Assembly: GCF_002245535.1 (NCBI RefSeq)
Contig: NZ_NKCN01000007.1
Coordinates: 62,001 to 126,000, forward strand
Direction: 5' to 3'
Source: Mycobacterium lehmannii
Lineage (GTDB): Bacteria; Actinomycetota; Actinomycetes; Mycobacteriales; Mycobacteriaceae
DNA: 64,000 nucleotides
The notes below the pieces were generated by a model. That model had not been told where the DNA came from. It did not search any database and worked only from the letters and a program-made list of their open reading frames with translations. The stretch's first letter is position 1; every line of letters begins with the position of its first letter. Below are positions 24,776 to 32,927 of this stretch, piece by piece. The translations under genes were made by a program, and so were the position numbers.

Positions 24776-24987
24776 CAGTGTGCTCCCGCGGCGCAACGGC
24801 GACTGTCGTGGTGCCCCGGCAGCCCCTGTCGCACGACCCCTCCTTGCCCCGACCTGATTGTTGTTATCCCCGTCTCGCTACCAGTCGGTAGTAAGACAGA
24901 CCACAGGAATGTACCCGATGCGATTCCTGCCGTGCAGGGCATCGGGCGGATTGTGCCCGTAACCGTTAGCAAACCCGATTCCGTTCT
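24776..24987 (-). promoter_or_regulatory. fadD5-yrbE1A intergenic region with inverted repeat CTACC-N4-GGTAG
   Basis: This is the only sizeable gap inside the mce1 run. It contains CTACCAGTCGGTAG (24878-24891), two 5-base arms around four bases, of the kind bound by TetR-family regulators. I recall a report of an internal promoter at this position in M. tuberculosis. No convincing -10/-35 pair could be fixed by eye. Confidence 0.35.
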
Positions 24988-26658
24988 CTAATTCGGCTGT
25001 GGTGCAGCAGAAACCGCTCCCTCGGAGCTACTTTCAGCGGCGTCAACCGGCTTGTCGGCTCCAAACCGTGCACGCAGTTCGGTTTTCAGGACTTTGCCGG
25101 CGGGGTTGCGCGGCAACGCATCAACGACCTCGACGGCCTTCGGATGCTTGTACCGGGCGAGCCGTTCGTCGAGGAACGCGTCGAGCTCGCGCAGGTCAAG
25201 ATCGGTCTGATCGGGCGCGCCGAGGGCGACGACAGCGACGGGAACCTCGCCCCATTTATCGTCGGGACGTCCGATGACGGCGACCTCCGCGATGGCCGGG
25301 TGGGCGGCGAGTGCGTTCTCGACCTCGGCGCAGTAGATGTTCTCTCCGCCGGAGATGATCATGTCCTTCTTGCGGTCGACCACCCAGACGTAGCCCTCCT
25401 CGTCCTGGCGGACGAGATCACCGGAGTGGAACCAGCCGCCGGCAAACGCTTCCGCGGTGGCCTGGGGGTTGTTCCAGTAACCGGCCATGAGAGTCGGTGC
25501 GCGGTAGACGATCTCGCCGACCTGCCCGATCGGGACGTCGTTCATGTCCTCGTCGACCACCCGCGCCGCGACGGTGGGGATCACCTTGCCGACCGATCCC
25601 AGTTTGCGGATCGCGTCCTCGCCCAACAGCATGCAGGTCACCGGCGACATCTCCGTCTGGCCGAAGGCGGCCAGGATCTGGGTGCCGGGGAAGGTCTCGG
25701 CCATCTGGCGCAGCAGGGTGTCCGACGCCGGCGCGGCGCCCCAGGACAGCACCCGCAGCCGCAGCTGACGCGGCCGTGCCTTCTGCGCGGCGCACACCGC
25801 CTGCCACTGTGCGGGCACGAGGAAGATCCCGGTCACCTGCTCGGCTTCGAGGACGTCGAGCAGCTCATCGGGATTGAAGGCGCCCAGCGGATAGATGACC
25901 GTCGGCCGGCCCAGCAGCAGGCCGGGGATCATGTTGCCGATGCCGGCGATGTGGAACATGGGCACGCCGATGAACCCGACGTCGTTGTTGATGTCGGCGC
26001 CGTTGGTGAACAGGAACGTCAGCGCCTGGCCGGCGATGTTGGTGTGGGTGAGCACCGCGCCTTTGGGCCGGCCCGTGGTGCCGGAGGTGTACATGATCAG
26101 CGCAGGGGAGTCGTTGGGGATGTCGACGACCGTCGCCGGCTCACCGGGCTCGGCGATCAGGTCGTCGTAGCCGATCACGTCGTTTTCGGTGGCGCCGCCG
26201 GCCACGATGACGGTGGTCAGCGTCGAGTCGATGTCGCGGACCGCGGTGGCGACGGTGGCCAGTACCGCCTCGGTGATGACGACCGTGGCTTGGCAGTCAC
26301 TGACCAGGTACGCGATCTCGGGCGGGGTCATGCGGAAGTTGACCGGTACCGCAACCGCTCCGAGCTTGTTGACCGCGAGGAACGCCTCGACGTACTCGGT
26401 GCGGTTGAGCATCAGGATCAGCACCCGGTCGCCGAAGCTCACCCCGCGGCGGCTCAATGCGCCGGCCAGGGCGTTCACCCGCTCGTCTAGCTCACGCCAG
26501 GTCGTGGTCTTGCCGAGGTGGCGCAAAGCGGTGGCGTCGGGCTGCATCAGCGCATGGCGGGCCAGCTGGTTCGTCCAGTTCTGCCTGCGGGCGAGGTACG
26601 GCTGTGCAGTGGGGTCGGGGTCCGGCGGGGGAAGGGAACTCACCTGCTGCTGCTCCAT
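24988..26658 (-). CDS. fadD5: FadD5, fatty-acid AMP/CoA ligase of the mce1 operon
   Basis: 556 residues of the ANL superfamily. The phosphate-binding loop YTSGTTGRPKG lies at 190-200. Further motifs are FGQTEMSP, the hinge GWFHSGDLVRQDEEGYVWVVD, the A8 motif KDMIISGGENIY, and the catalytic lysine in NPAGKVLKTEL near the C-terminus. It makes acyl-AMP and then acyl-CoA from fatty acids, and in mce1 it presumably activates imported or recycled fatty acids. First gene of the operon, divergent from mce1R, as in M. tuberculosis. Confidence 0.92.
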   Translation of the reverse strand: MEQQQVSSLPPPDPDPTAQPYLARRQNWTNQLARHALMQPDATALRHLGKTTTWRELDERVNALAGALSRRGVSFGDRVLILMLNRTEYVEAFLAVNKLGAVAVPVNFRMTPPEIAYLVSDCQATVVITEAVLATVATAVRDIDSTLTTVIVAGGATENDVIGYDDLIAEPGEPATVVDIPNDSPALIMYTSGTTGRPKGAVLTHTNIAGQALTFLFTNGADINNDVGFIGVPMFHIAGIGNMIPGLLLGRPTVIYPLGAFNPDELLDVLEAEQVTGIFLVPAQWQAVCAAQKARPRQLRLRVLSWGAAPASDTLLRQMAETFPGTQILAAFGQTEMSPVTCMLLGEDAIRKLGSVGKVIPTVAARVVDEDMNDVPIGQVGEIVYRAPTLMAGYWNNPQATAEAFAGGWFHSGDLVRQDEEGYVWVVDRKKDMIISGGENIYCAEVENALAAHPAIAEVAVIGRPDDKWGEVPVAVVALGAPDQTDLDLRELDAFLDERLARYKHPKAVEVVDALPRNPAGKVLKTELRARFGADKPVDAAESSSEGAVSAAPQPN

Positions 26659-26686
26659 CGGATCTCGGGGTTGCGCGCGTTTGACA

Positions 26687-26696
26687 TTTGATCAAA
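26687..26696. promoter_or_regulatory. Palindrome TTTGATCAAA between fadD5 and mce1R
   Basis: A perfect 10-base palindrome stands in the 135-base divergent region between fadD5 (start 26658) and mce1R (start 26794). FadR-type GntR repressors bind short palindromes in such positions, and Mce1R is known to repress mce1 in M. tuberculosis. That this palindrome is the Mce1R site is inference. Confidence 0.4.
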
Positions 26697-26793
26697 CATG
26701 GTGTTGCCCCGGTCACACTATGGCCTCGGCCGCTCGGGTACAAGCCCCCGTCATTTCCTCGTCGTTGATGGCCAGAACGCACCGGAGAACACA

Positions 26794-27486
26794 GTGAACG
26801 CACCGACCGCCCGGCTTCCCAGGCCGCCGCGGGGAGTGCGGCGTGAACAACTGTCCGACGAGGTCGCGGCGCGTCTGCGCGCCGACATCATGACCGGTGT
26901 GCTGCGGCCGGGCACCTTCATCAGGCTCGACGAGACCGCCGCCACGCTCGGGGTGAGCATCACCCCGGTGCGCGAGGCGCTGCGCACGCTGCGCGGTGAG
27001 GGCATGGTGCAGCTCGAGCCGCACCGCGGCCACGTGGTGGTGCCGCTGTCCCGCGCCGACGTCGAGGACATCTTCTGGCTGCAGGCGACGATCGCGCGGG
27101 AGCTCGCGGCCACCGCCACCGAACGCATCACCACCGACGAGATCGACGAGTTGGACCGGCTCAACGACGAGCTCGAAGCCACGGTCACCCGCCACGACAT
27201 CGCCGAGATCGCCGCCGCGGAGTTCGCGTTCCACCGCGCGTTCAACCGGTCGACCGGCCGGATCAAGCTGGCCTGGTTCCTTCTGCACGTCGCGCGCTAT
27301 CTGCCCGGGCAGATCTACGCGGGCGACCCGCAGTGGGGGGGTTCGGCGGTGGCGACCCACCGCGAGCTCATCGCGGCGCTGCGTCGACGCGACGTCGACA
27401 CCGCCATCGCGCTGACTGCCGGCGAGTTCACCGACGGGGCCCAGCGGCTGATCGCGCGCCTCGACGAGACGGGGTTGTGGAGCTGA
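26794..27486 (+). CDS. mce1R: Mce1R, FadR-type GntR repressor of mce1 (Rv0165c-like)
   Basis: 230 residues from GTG 26794, which has GGAG six bases upstream; longer frames start without a ribosome site. The GntR winged helix lies in the N-terminal third (EVAARLRADIMTGVLRPG, LGVSITPVREALRTLRGEG, HRGHVVVPLS). A C-terminal all-helical FCD ligand-binding domain follows, with likely metal-binding histidines (EFAFHRAFNRS, LLHVARYLPGQ, ATHRELIAALRRRD). In M. tuberculosis the orthologue represses the mce1 operon; fatty acid derivatives are plausible ligands. The divergent arrangement with fadD5 is conserved. Confidence 0.9.
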   Translation: MNAPTARLPRPPRGVRREQLSDEVAARLRADIMTGVLRPGTFIRLDETAATLGVSITPVREALRTLRGEGMVQLEPHRGHVVVPLSRADVEDIFWLQATIARELAATATERITTDEIDELDRLNDELEATVTRHDIAEIAAAEFAFHRAFNRSTGRIKLAWFLLHVARYLPGQIYAGDPQWGGSAVATHRELIAALRRRDVDTAIALTAGEFTDGAQRLIARLDETGLWS

Positions 27487-27561
27487 GGCTGGCGGCGCTT
27501 CGCGCCGGCACCCGTTTGAAACCGACCCGCTGCCCGACCACCTGGACCGGTGCCCGGCTAT

Positions 27562-27596
27562 CAGCGAATAATTCGCTGCCAGCGACTTTTTCGCTG
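27562..27596. repeat. Two tandem stem-loops with CAGCGA arms downstream of mce1R
   Basis: The first hairpin is CAGCGAATAATTCGCTG (27562-27578), perfect 8-base arms around one A. The second is CAGCGA (27580-27585) and TCGCTG (27591-27596) around CTTTT. They lie in the 238-base gap between mce1R and the gene at 27725. They may act as a terminator for mce1R, though no T-run follows the stems. No gene is supported in the rest of the gap. Confidence 0.45.
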
Positions 27597-27724
27597 CAAG
27601 GTGGGCACCTTCACGAATGGTCGGCAGCGACGCCTGGGGCCGCCTGGGGATCGCGTGGGGCCGCCTGTGGACGATGTGACGCGGTGGACGGGAACTGTCG
27701 GATGCCCGCGGCACATTCGTCGCC

Positions 27725-28063
27725 ATGACCAGGAAGCGACACATCTACGGCGTCGAACTGCGGTACGTGCTGACGTTCCATCTGTCCCAGCACGGCCCCA
27801 CGACGATTCCCGACTTGATCGACGCACTCGACTACTACAACTTCGCTCTCCCCGGACCGGCCCCCAAGTGGGTCTCCGACGCCTTGCGCTGGGAGATCGC
27901 ACACGGCCGGGTGCGGCGGCTGCGGCGCGGACTTTACGGCCCGGGTGACACCCCGCGCTCAACCGCAGACCGGATTCGCAAGCGGGCGCTCGACCTGCGT
28001 GCCGAAGCCGACATGCTCGCGGGCCGCGACTTCGAGAAGTGGCTGGATGCGCTGCCCGATTGA
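27725..28063 (+). CDS. Small conserved hypothetical protein, possible winged-helix fold
   Basis: 112 residues, rich in charged residues. The pattern LRYVLTFHLSQHGPTTIPDL, then PKWVSDALRWEIAHGRVRRL and RRGLYGPG, reads like a helix-helix-turn-wing arrangement, but no named family is recognised. It has no signal peptide or membrane segment. It converges on the TB18.5-like gene with a 10-base gap. Coding is supported by good amino-acid composition and a start close behind a gene-free region; function is unknown. Confidence 0.65.
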   Translation: MTRKRHIYGVELRYVLTFHLSQHGPTTIPDLIDALDYYNFALPGPAPKWVSDALRWEIAHGRVRRLRRGLYGPGDTPRSTADRIRKRALDLRAEADMLAGRDFEKWLDALPD

Positions 28064-28073
28064 CGAACCGGCC

Positions 28074-28514
28074 CTACTTGGAGGCCAGCTGTTCGGCGCG
28101 AGCCTTGAGGTTGTCGGCCAGGTAGTCCAGCGTTTCCCCGATCGCCTTCTTCACCATCTGCTTCGGGATGGGCAGCTTGGTCTCGACGTCGAGGTCGACG
28201 GTCAGCAGCGAGGTGGGGCCCATCGGAACCACCGAGAACTTCTGCTCCTGCTTGTCGAAATGATCGCCCTGCTGCAGCACCGTGAAGATCTGGTTCTCGC
28301 CCGGGTAGTAGACCGCGGTGATGAACGTGCCCGCCTGCCCCTGCACGACGACGTCGAGACGTAACTGGCTGGGCCGCCCGTCGTCGTACCGGGCCAGCAC
28401 CCAGCACCCTTTGATTTCTTCGTTCCACAGGGGGTAGGCCTCGAAGTCGGCGACGATCCCCATGATCGCCTCGGCGGAGGCCGCCACCTCGACGGTTTTG
28501 CTCACGAGCGGCAT
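28074..28514 (-). CDS. TB18.5-like SRPBCC/polyketide-cyclase family protein (Rv0164-like)
   Basis: 146 residues of the START/SRPBCC fold: SKTVEVAASAEAIMGIVADF, YPLWNEEIKGCWVLARYDDG, and a C-terminal long helix (IPKQMVKKAIGETLDYLADN). Such proteins bind hydrophobic ligands in a deep cavity. The position between the thioesterase and mce1R equals that of Rv0164 (TB18.5), a secreted-fraction antigen in M. tuberculosis; no classical signal peptide is seen. The ATG at 28514 removes an arginine-rich, non-conserved extension. Confidence 0.88.
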   Translation of the reverse strand: MPLVSKTVEVAASAEAIMGIVADFEAYPLWNEEIKGCWVLARYDDGRPSQLRLDVVVQGQAGTFITAVYYPGENQIFTVLQQGDHFDKQEQKFSVVPMGPTSLLTVDLDVETKLPIPKQMVKKAIGETLDYLADNLKARAEQLASK

Positions 28515-28530
28515 CCGACGAGCATATCGA

Positions 28531-28977
28531 CTACTCCTGATGGTCGAAGCGCGCCTTTTCCAGCAGCTCGCGGATCGACGCCGGGATCGGCACCGGCCGC
28601 CGGCCGTCCCGGTCCACATAGACGTGCACCCAGTGCCCGACCGCCGCGGTCGGGCCGTCGTGTTGCCAGAGCCCCAACCGGTAGGTGACGCTGCTGGTGC
28701 CCAGCCGGGTGACCGCCAGGCCGACCGTGAGCGGATCGGGGAACCGCAGCTCGGCCAGGTACCGGCATCCCGACTCGGCCACCACACCCAACCAGGGCAC
28801 GGTCAGCGGGTCGATCCCGAGGCTGGTGTTGATCCAGCCGTTGATCGCCGAGTCGAACAGCTCGTAGTACACCGCGTTGTTGAGGTGTCCGAACATGTCG
28901 TTGTCGGCCCACCTGGTGGTCACCGGCCAGTGCACGGGGAAGTCTGCTGCGGTCGGCACCTGCGCGCGGTCGGTCAT
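28531..28977 (-). CDS. Hotdog-fold acyl-CoA thioesterase (Rv0163-like)
   Basis: 148 residues, 4HBT family. The active-site stretch TTRWADNDMFGHLNNAVYYE carries D25/D27 and the conserved GHLNN (30-34). It probably hydrolyses acyl-CoA thioesters. It lies 16 bases upstream of the TB18.5-like gene on the same strand, so the two probably form an operon, as Rv0163-Rv0164 do. Confidence 0.88.
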   Translation of the reverse strand: MTDRAQVPTAADFPVHWPVTTRWADNDMFGHLNNAVYYELFDSAINGWINTSLGIDPLTVPWLGVVAESGCRYLAELRFPDPLTVGLAVTRLGTSSVTYRLGLWQHDGPTAAVGHWVHVYVDRDGRRPVPIPASIRELLEKARFDHQE

Positions 28978-29091
28978 GACGGGAGTGTCTCAGTCAAGCT
29001 GGAGCCCGGCCTCGGCTGCGCACCCCAGCAGCGTAGTTCCAACCGGCTCATCGGATTGTCGGCTCAGCAGAGGTGACGGCAAGCTGTAGAG

Positions 29092-30198
29092 ATGAGAATC
29101 CGCGGCGCCGTACTCGAACAGATCGGCCTGCCGAGGCCGTACGCGGAGTCGAAACCCTTGGCGGTCGGCGAACTCGACCTCGCCACGCCCGGCCCTGGGG
29201 AACTGCTGGTGCGGGTGGAGGCCGCGGGTCTGTGTCACTCCGACCTGTCGGTGGTCGACGGCAACCGTGTGCGGCCGGTGCCCATGCTTCTCGGCCATGA
29301 GGCGGCCGGGGTCGTCGAGGAGATCGGCGCAGGCGGCTCCGACCTGGAGGTCGGCGCCCGCGTGGTGATGACGTTCCTGCCTCGGTGCGGCCAGTGTCCG
29401 GCGTGCGCGACGGACGGTCTCACGCCCTGTGAGCCGGGTTCGGCGGCCAACGGGGCGGGCACGCTGATGACCGGTGGGCGCCGGTTGTCGCAAGACGGCG
29501 CACCGGTCCATCACCATCTCGGCGTCTCCGGTTTCGCAACCCACGCAGTCGTCGACCGCCGTTCGGTCGTGCCGGTGCCCGACGACGTGCCCGCGGCGGT
29601 GGCGTCGCTACTGGGCTGCGCGGTGCTGACCGGGGGCGGTGCGGTGATCAACGCCGGCCGACCGCGAGCTGGCGACACCGTGGCCGTCGTCGGCCTCGGC
29701 GGTGTCGGGATGGCCGCGGTGCTCACCGCACTGGCTGCCGACGACGTCCGCGTGGTGGGAATCGACCAGCTACCCGACAAACTCGAACGGGCCCGCGGCC
29801 TCGGAGCCCACGACGCCTACACCCCGGAGGAAGCTCGTGAGAGCGGGTTCAAAGCCGCCGTCGTGATCGAGGCGGTCGGTCATCCGAGCGCCCTGGAAAC
29901 CGCGGTGGACCTCACCGCGGCAGGGGGTCGCACGGTGACGGTCGGCCTGCCTCCACCCGATGCGCGTATATCCTTGTCGCCGTTGGGTTTTGTCGCCCAG
30001 GGGCGCTCGCTGATCGGCAGCTACCTCGGTTCGGCGGTGCCTTCGCGCGAGATCCCCCACTTCGTCGGCCTGTGGCGTGCGGGACGGTTGCCGGTCGAGT
30101 CGCTGGTGTCGTCGACGATCACGCTCGACGAAATCAATTCCGGCATGGACGAACTGGCCGATGGCCGGGCCGTACGCCAGGTCATCCGGTTCGACTAG
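29092..30198 (+). CDS. adhE1: Zinc-type alcohol dehydrogenase AdhE1-like (Rv0162c-like)
   Basis: 368 residues. Likely catalytic zinc ligands are C48, H69/E70 and C176. Structural zinc cysteines are C99, C102, C105 and C113, and the nucleotide motif GLGGVG lies at 201-206. It belongs to the class III-like medium-chain dehydrogenases. It shares the fold but not the insert of the NDMA-type enzyme at 1749. The place between the Rv0163 and Rv0158 homologues supports Rv0162c. Its stop lies four bases from the convergent FadE stop. Confidence 0.85.
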   Translation: MRIRGAVLEQIGLPRPYAESKPLAVGELDLATPGPGELLVRVEAAGLCHSDLSVVDGNRVRPVPMLLGHEAAGVVEEIGAGGSDLEVGARVVMTFLPRCGQCPACATDGLTPCEPGSAANGAGTLMTGGRRLSQDGAPVHHHLGVSGFATHAVVDRRSVVPVPDDVPAAVASLLGCAVLTGGGAVINAGRPRAGDTVAVVGLGGVGMAAVLTALAADDVRVVGIDQLPDKLERARGLGAHDAYTPEEARESGFKAAVVIEAVGHPSALETAVDLTAAGGRTVTVGLPPPDARISLSPLGFVAQGRSLIGSYLGSAVPSREIPHFVGLWRAGRLPVESLVSSTITLDEINSGMDELADGRAVRQVIRFD

Positions 30199-30201
30199 GC
30201 G

Positions 30202-31998
30202 TCAGAACCAGCCGTCGCGCATCTCCAGCGTCGTGCGGTCGAGGCTGGCGAGCAGGTCGAGCTGCGGTGCGGTCTTGGGCAGTTCGTACCGGAAGAAGTA
30301 GCGGGCGGCTTGGCGCTTGCCGTCATAGAACTCCCCGCTGCGGCCGTGCGCGGCGATCTCCTGCTGCAGCCACATCCAGGCCACGACGATGTGCCCGAAC
30401 GCCTCGAGGTAGATCACGCTGTTGGCCATCGCAGCCTCGACGTCACCGGAGCCGAACATGTCGGCAGTGACCGCGGTGAGTCGCTGCCATGCGGCGTCCA
30501 ACAGGCTTGCGTGTTCGGCGATCTGGCCGCCGAGTTGACCGGCCTCGGTCACCGTCACCCCGATGGCCGCACCCAGCGCCGCCAGCCCGGCACCCCCGCG
30601 CGCAGGGACCTTGCGGCCAAGCAGGTCCAGGCTCTGAATGCCGTGTGTCCCCTCGTGGATCGGGTTGAGCCGGTTGTCGCGGTAGTGCTGCTCGACGTCG
30701 TATTCGCGGGTGTAGCCGTAGCCGCCGTGCACCTGGATCGCCAGGCTGTTGGCCTCCAGACACCATTGCGAGGGCCAGCTCTTGCCGACCGGCGTCAGCA
30801 TCTCGAGAAGCAACGTGGTGCTGTCGCGCTCCTCATCGGAGGCCGCGCTGTGCTGCAGGTCCACGAGCTTGGCGCAGTACAGCAGCAACGCCAGCCCACC
30901 TTCGGCATAGGCCTTCTGGGCCAACAGCATTCGCTTGACATCGGCGTGCTCGATGATCGGCACCTGGGGCGTCGACGGGTCCTTGTCGCTGACCGGTCGC
31001 CCCTGTGGGCGCTCGCGGGCGTACTGCACCGACTTGAGATAGCCGGTGTAACCGAGCGCGACCGCACCCATCCCGACGCCGAGGCGCGCCTCGTTCATCA
31101 TCGTGAACATGTAGGCGATCCCGCGGTGCGGCTCACCGACGAGGTATCCGACCGCACCCGGCTTCCCGTCGGGTGTGTACGCGCCCTCGCCGAGGTTGAG
31201 CACCGTGTTCGTGATGCCACGTTGACCCATCTTGTGGTTCAGCCCGGCCAGGACGACGTCGTTGCGCTCGCCGATCGCGCCGTCGCCGTCGGTCAGGTAC
31301 TTGGGCACGATGAACAGCGAGATGCCCTTGGTTCCCGGTGGGCCGCCGGGGATCTTGGCGAGCACCAGGTTGACGATGTTGTCGGTGAGTTCGTGTTCGG
31401 CGCCCGAGATCCACATCTTCGATCCGAACAGCCGGTAGGTGCCGTCGTCGGCCGGTTCGGCGCGGGTGACGATGTCGGCCAGCGACGAACCCGCCTGGGT
31501 CTCCGACAACGCCATGGTGCCCGAGAACCGCCCGGCCAGCATCGGTTTGACGAACTCCTCGACCTGCTCGTCGGTGCCGAAGCGGGCCAGCAGGTTGGCG
31601 TTGGCCATCGTCAGCATCAGATAGCCCGTCGTGCTCAGGTTGGCCGCCGAAAACCAGGCGAAGGCGGCCTGCGCCACGGTCGCGGGCAGCTGCGCGCCGC
31701 CGAGACGGTGTTCCATCGACATCGCGATGAGGTCGGCCTCGGCGAACGCATCCCAGGCCTCCTTGACCTCGGGGATGACGGTCACCTTCTCACCGTCGAA
31801 GGTCGGCTCGTTGGCATCGCTCTTCTTGTTGTGCGGCGCGAAGTACCGCGTCGCCAATTGCTCGCAGAGCTCCAGCACCGCGTCGAAGGTCTCGCGCGAG
31901 TGTTCGCCGAACCGCTCGCGCTCGGTCAACTCCTCGACCGTCAACCACTCATACAGCAGGAAGCCGAGGTCGCGGCGCGACAGCAGCAGCGACTTCAC
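30202..31998 (-). CDS. Acyl-CoA dehydrogenase (long FadE type, about 600 residues)
   Basis: 598 residues, longer than ordinary FadE proteins (about 380-400) and of the class with an extra C-terminal helical domain. The FAD/substrate motifs are ALSETQAGSSLADIVTRAEP and MWISGAEHELTDNIVNLVLA. The catalytic-glutamate region reads NPIHEGTHGIQSLDLLGRKV. The GTG start overlaps the tetR stop as GTGA. It introduces a trans double bond into acyl-CoA during beta-oxidation; chain-length preference is not readable. It lacks a counterpart in the equivalent M. tuberculosis interval, as far as I recall. Confidence 0.88.
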   Translation of the reverse strand: MKSLLLSRRDLGFLLYEWLTVEELTERERFGEHSRETFDAVLELCEQLATRYFAPHNKKSDANEPTFDGEKVTVIPEVKEAWDAFAEADLIAMSMEHRLGGAQLPATVAQAAFAWFSAANLSTTGYLMLTMANANLLARFGTDEQVEEFVKPMLAGRFSGTMALSETQAGSSLADIVTRAEPADDGTYRLFGSKMWISGAEHELTDNIVNLVLAKIPGGPPGTKGISLFIVPKYLTDGDGAIGERNDVVLAGLNHKMGQRGITNTVLNLGEGAYTPDGKPGAVGYLVGEPHRGIAYMFTMMNEARLGVGMGAVALGYTGYLKSVQYARERPQGRPVSDKDPSTPQVPIIEHADVKRMLLAQKAYAEGGLALLLYCAKLVDLQHSAASDEERDSTTLLLEMLTPVGKSWPSQWCLEANSLAIQVHGGYGYTREYDVEQHYRDNRLNPIHEGTHGIQSLDLLGRKVPARGGAGLAALGAAIGVTVTEAGQLGGQIAEHASLLDAAWQRLTAVTADMFGSGDVEAAMANSVIYLEAFGHIVVAWMWLQQEIAAHGRSGEFYDGKRQAARYFFRYELPKTAPQLDLLASLDRTTLEMRDGWF

Positions 31999-32678
31999 GG
32001 TGCGGTCGCGGTGTCGGGTTCCCCGGGCAGGGCGTCGACAGGCACGCCCAGCGGCGACTCGGTGCGCACGGTCTCGTCACGGATCAGACCGCGCAGCAGC
32101 GCCGTGCTGAACTCGACCGCGATCTCCTGTGCGGTGCGTCGGCCGTGCGGCCGCAGCCAGCGGTAGGCGCCCAGTGTCATGCCGATGTAGCCGAGCGCGA
32201 GGACATGCGAATCGCAGTCGTAGAACTCGCCGCTGGCGATGCCGCGATCGATGACGTCGCGCACGTGTTCGTAGACCTGCGTTTCCTTCTCCCGGATGTA
32301 GGCCACCTGGTCTTCGGTGAACCACTCGCCGATGTAGGGGCCCTCCTGGAAGTAGACGGCGGCGCGTTCGATGTCGCTGGCGATGCCGACGAGCAGCCGG
32401 CGGGTGAAGTGGTAGATCGTTTCGCGCGCGGACGCCGACGGATCGTCGTGCAGCGCGTCGACGGTGAAGTCGGCGGCACCCTTGTAGATGTCGTAGAGGA
32501 TCAGCGACTTGCTGGCGTAGTAGTGGTAGACGGTCGCCTTGTTCAGGCCGACCGCGTCGGCGACGTCGTCCATCCGGGTGCCGTGGTAGCCGCGGGCGGC
32601 GAAGAGCTTGGTCGCGACGGCCAACAACTCGTCGCGCCGGGTCCTCCCGTTCGGGGTGGCGGCGTCCGCAGAGGGCAT
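31995..32678 (-). CDS. TetR family regulator (Rv0158-like)
   Basis: 227 residues. The N-terminal helix-turn-helix is typical TetR (RDELLAVATKLFAARGYHGT, VADAVGLNKATVYHYYASKS). A helical ligand domain and a proline-rich tail (GVPVDALPGEPDTATAP) follow. It is the first gene of a coupled pair with the FadE gene, which it probably controls together with itself through a site in the 32679-32816 gap. An acyl-CoA inducer is a reasonable guess, unproven. Confidence 0.87.
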   Translation of the reverse strand: MPSADAATPNGRTRRDELLAVATKLFAARGYHGTRMDDVADAVGLNKATVYHYYASKSLILYDIYKGAADFTVDALHDDPSASARETIYHFTRRLLVGIASDIERAAVYFQEGPYIGEWFTEDQVAYIREKETQVYEHVRDVIDRGIASGEFYDCDSHVLALGYIGMTLGAYRWLRPHGRRTAQEIAVEFSTALLRGLIRDETVRTESPLGVPVDALPGEPDTATAP

Positions 32679-32721
32679 GGCGACTCACTATATGCAGGCC
32701 GGAACCTCGTCCGGGTGTCAA

Positions 32722-32733
32722 TCAACTGGTTGG
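32722..32733. promoter_or_regulatory. Candidate TetR operator upstream of tetR-fadE
   Basis: TCAACTGGTTGG is an imperfect palindrome that differs at two positions from the perfect CCAACCGGTTGG found at 51806-51817. It lies 44 bases upstream of the tetR start and also ahead of the small ORF at 32817. A site controlling both directions is plausible. Confidence 0.35.
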
Positions 32734-32816
32734 AAGTGTAGGTGTTGGGGGTGTCGCCGGCCGCACGGCGGGTCTAGACTTCCCTCATAACCGGCCCGTA
32801 CTCGAGAGGTGACCCC

Positions 32817-32927
32817 ATGGATCCGAATCCGGACTATGACGCGAGCGACGAGCTGGAGTACGGCGTGAATTGGTTCGCGTGGATTCTTCGCGGGGTTTAC
32901 CCGCCGCCGGCTTATCCGCCGGTTTAA
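32817..32927 (+). CDS. Small 36-residue protein, positional counterpart of Rv0157A
   Basis: ATG at 32817 is preceded by AGAGGTGA at ideal distance. The frame runs to TAA at 32925 and encodes an acidic first half (DPNPDYDASDELEYG) and an aromatic, proline-rich second half (NWFAWILRGVYPPPAYPPV). A TAGACT -10-like box lies at 32775-32780. The strong ribosome site and the position between the pntB and Rv0158 homologues, where I recall the small gene Rv0157A, support coding. Its stop overlaps the convergent DUF2231 stop by four bases, the same pattern as neighbouring real gene pairs. Function is unknown; a membrane-surface peptide is possible. Confidence 0.6.
   Translation: MDPNPDYDASDELEYGVNWFAWILRGVYPPPAYPPV

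Noticed and set aside
25144..26490. Open frame of about 448 codons antisense to fadD5
   Set aside because: FadD5 motifs on the minus strand are complete; the plus-strand frame lacks any family signature.
30310..32166. Open frame of about 618 codons on the plus strand
   Set aside because: It lies antisense to the well-supported FadE and TetR genes. Its protein is rich in Arg, His, Gln and Asp without any domain, the usual effect of GC-rich third positions.
32679..32816. Complete -35/-10 promoter for the 36-residue ORF
   Set aside because: TAGACT is an acceptable -10 box, but no -35 box lies at a suitable distance, so the promoter is not listed as a feature.
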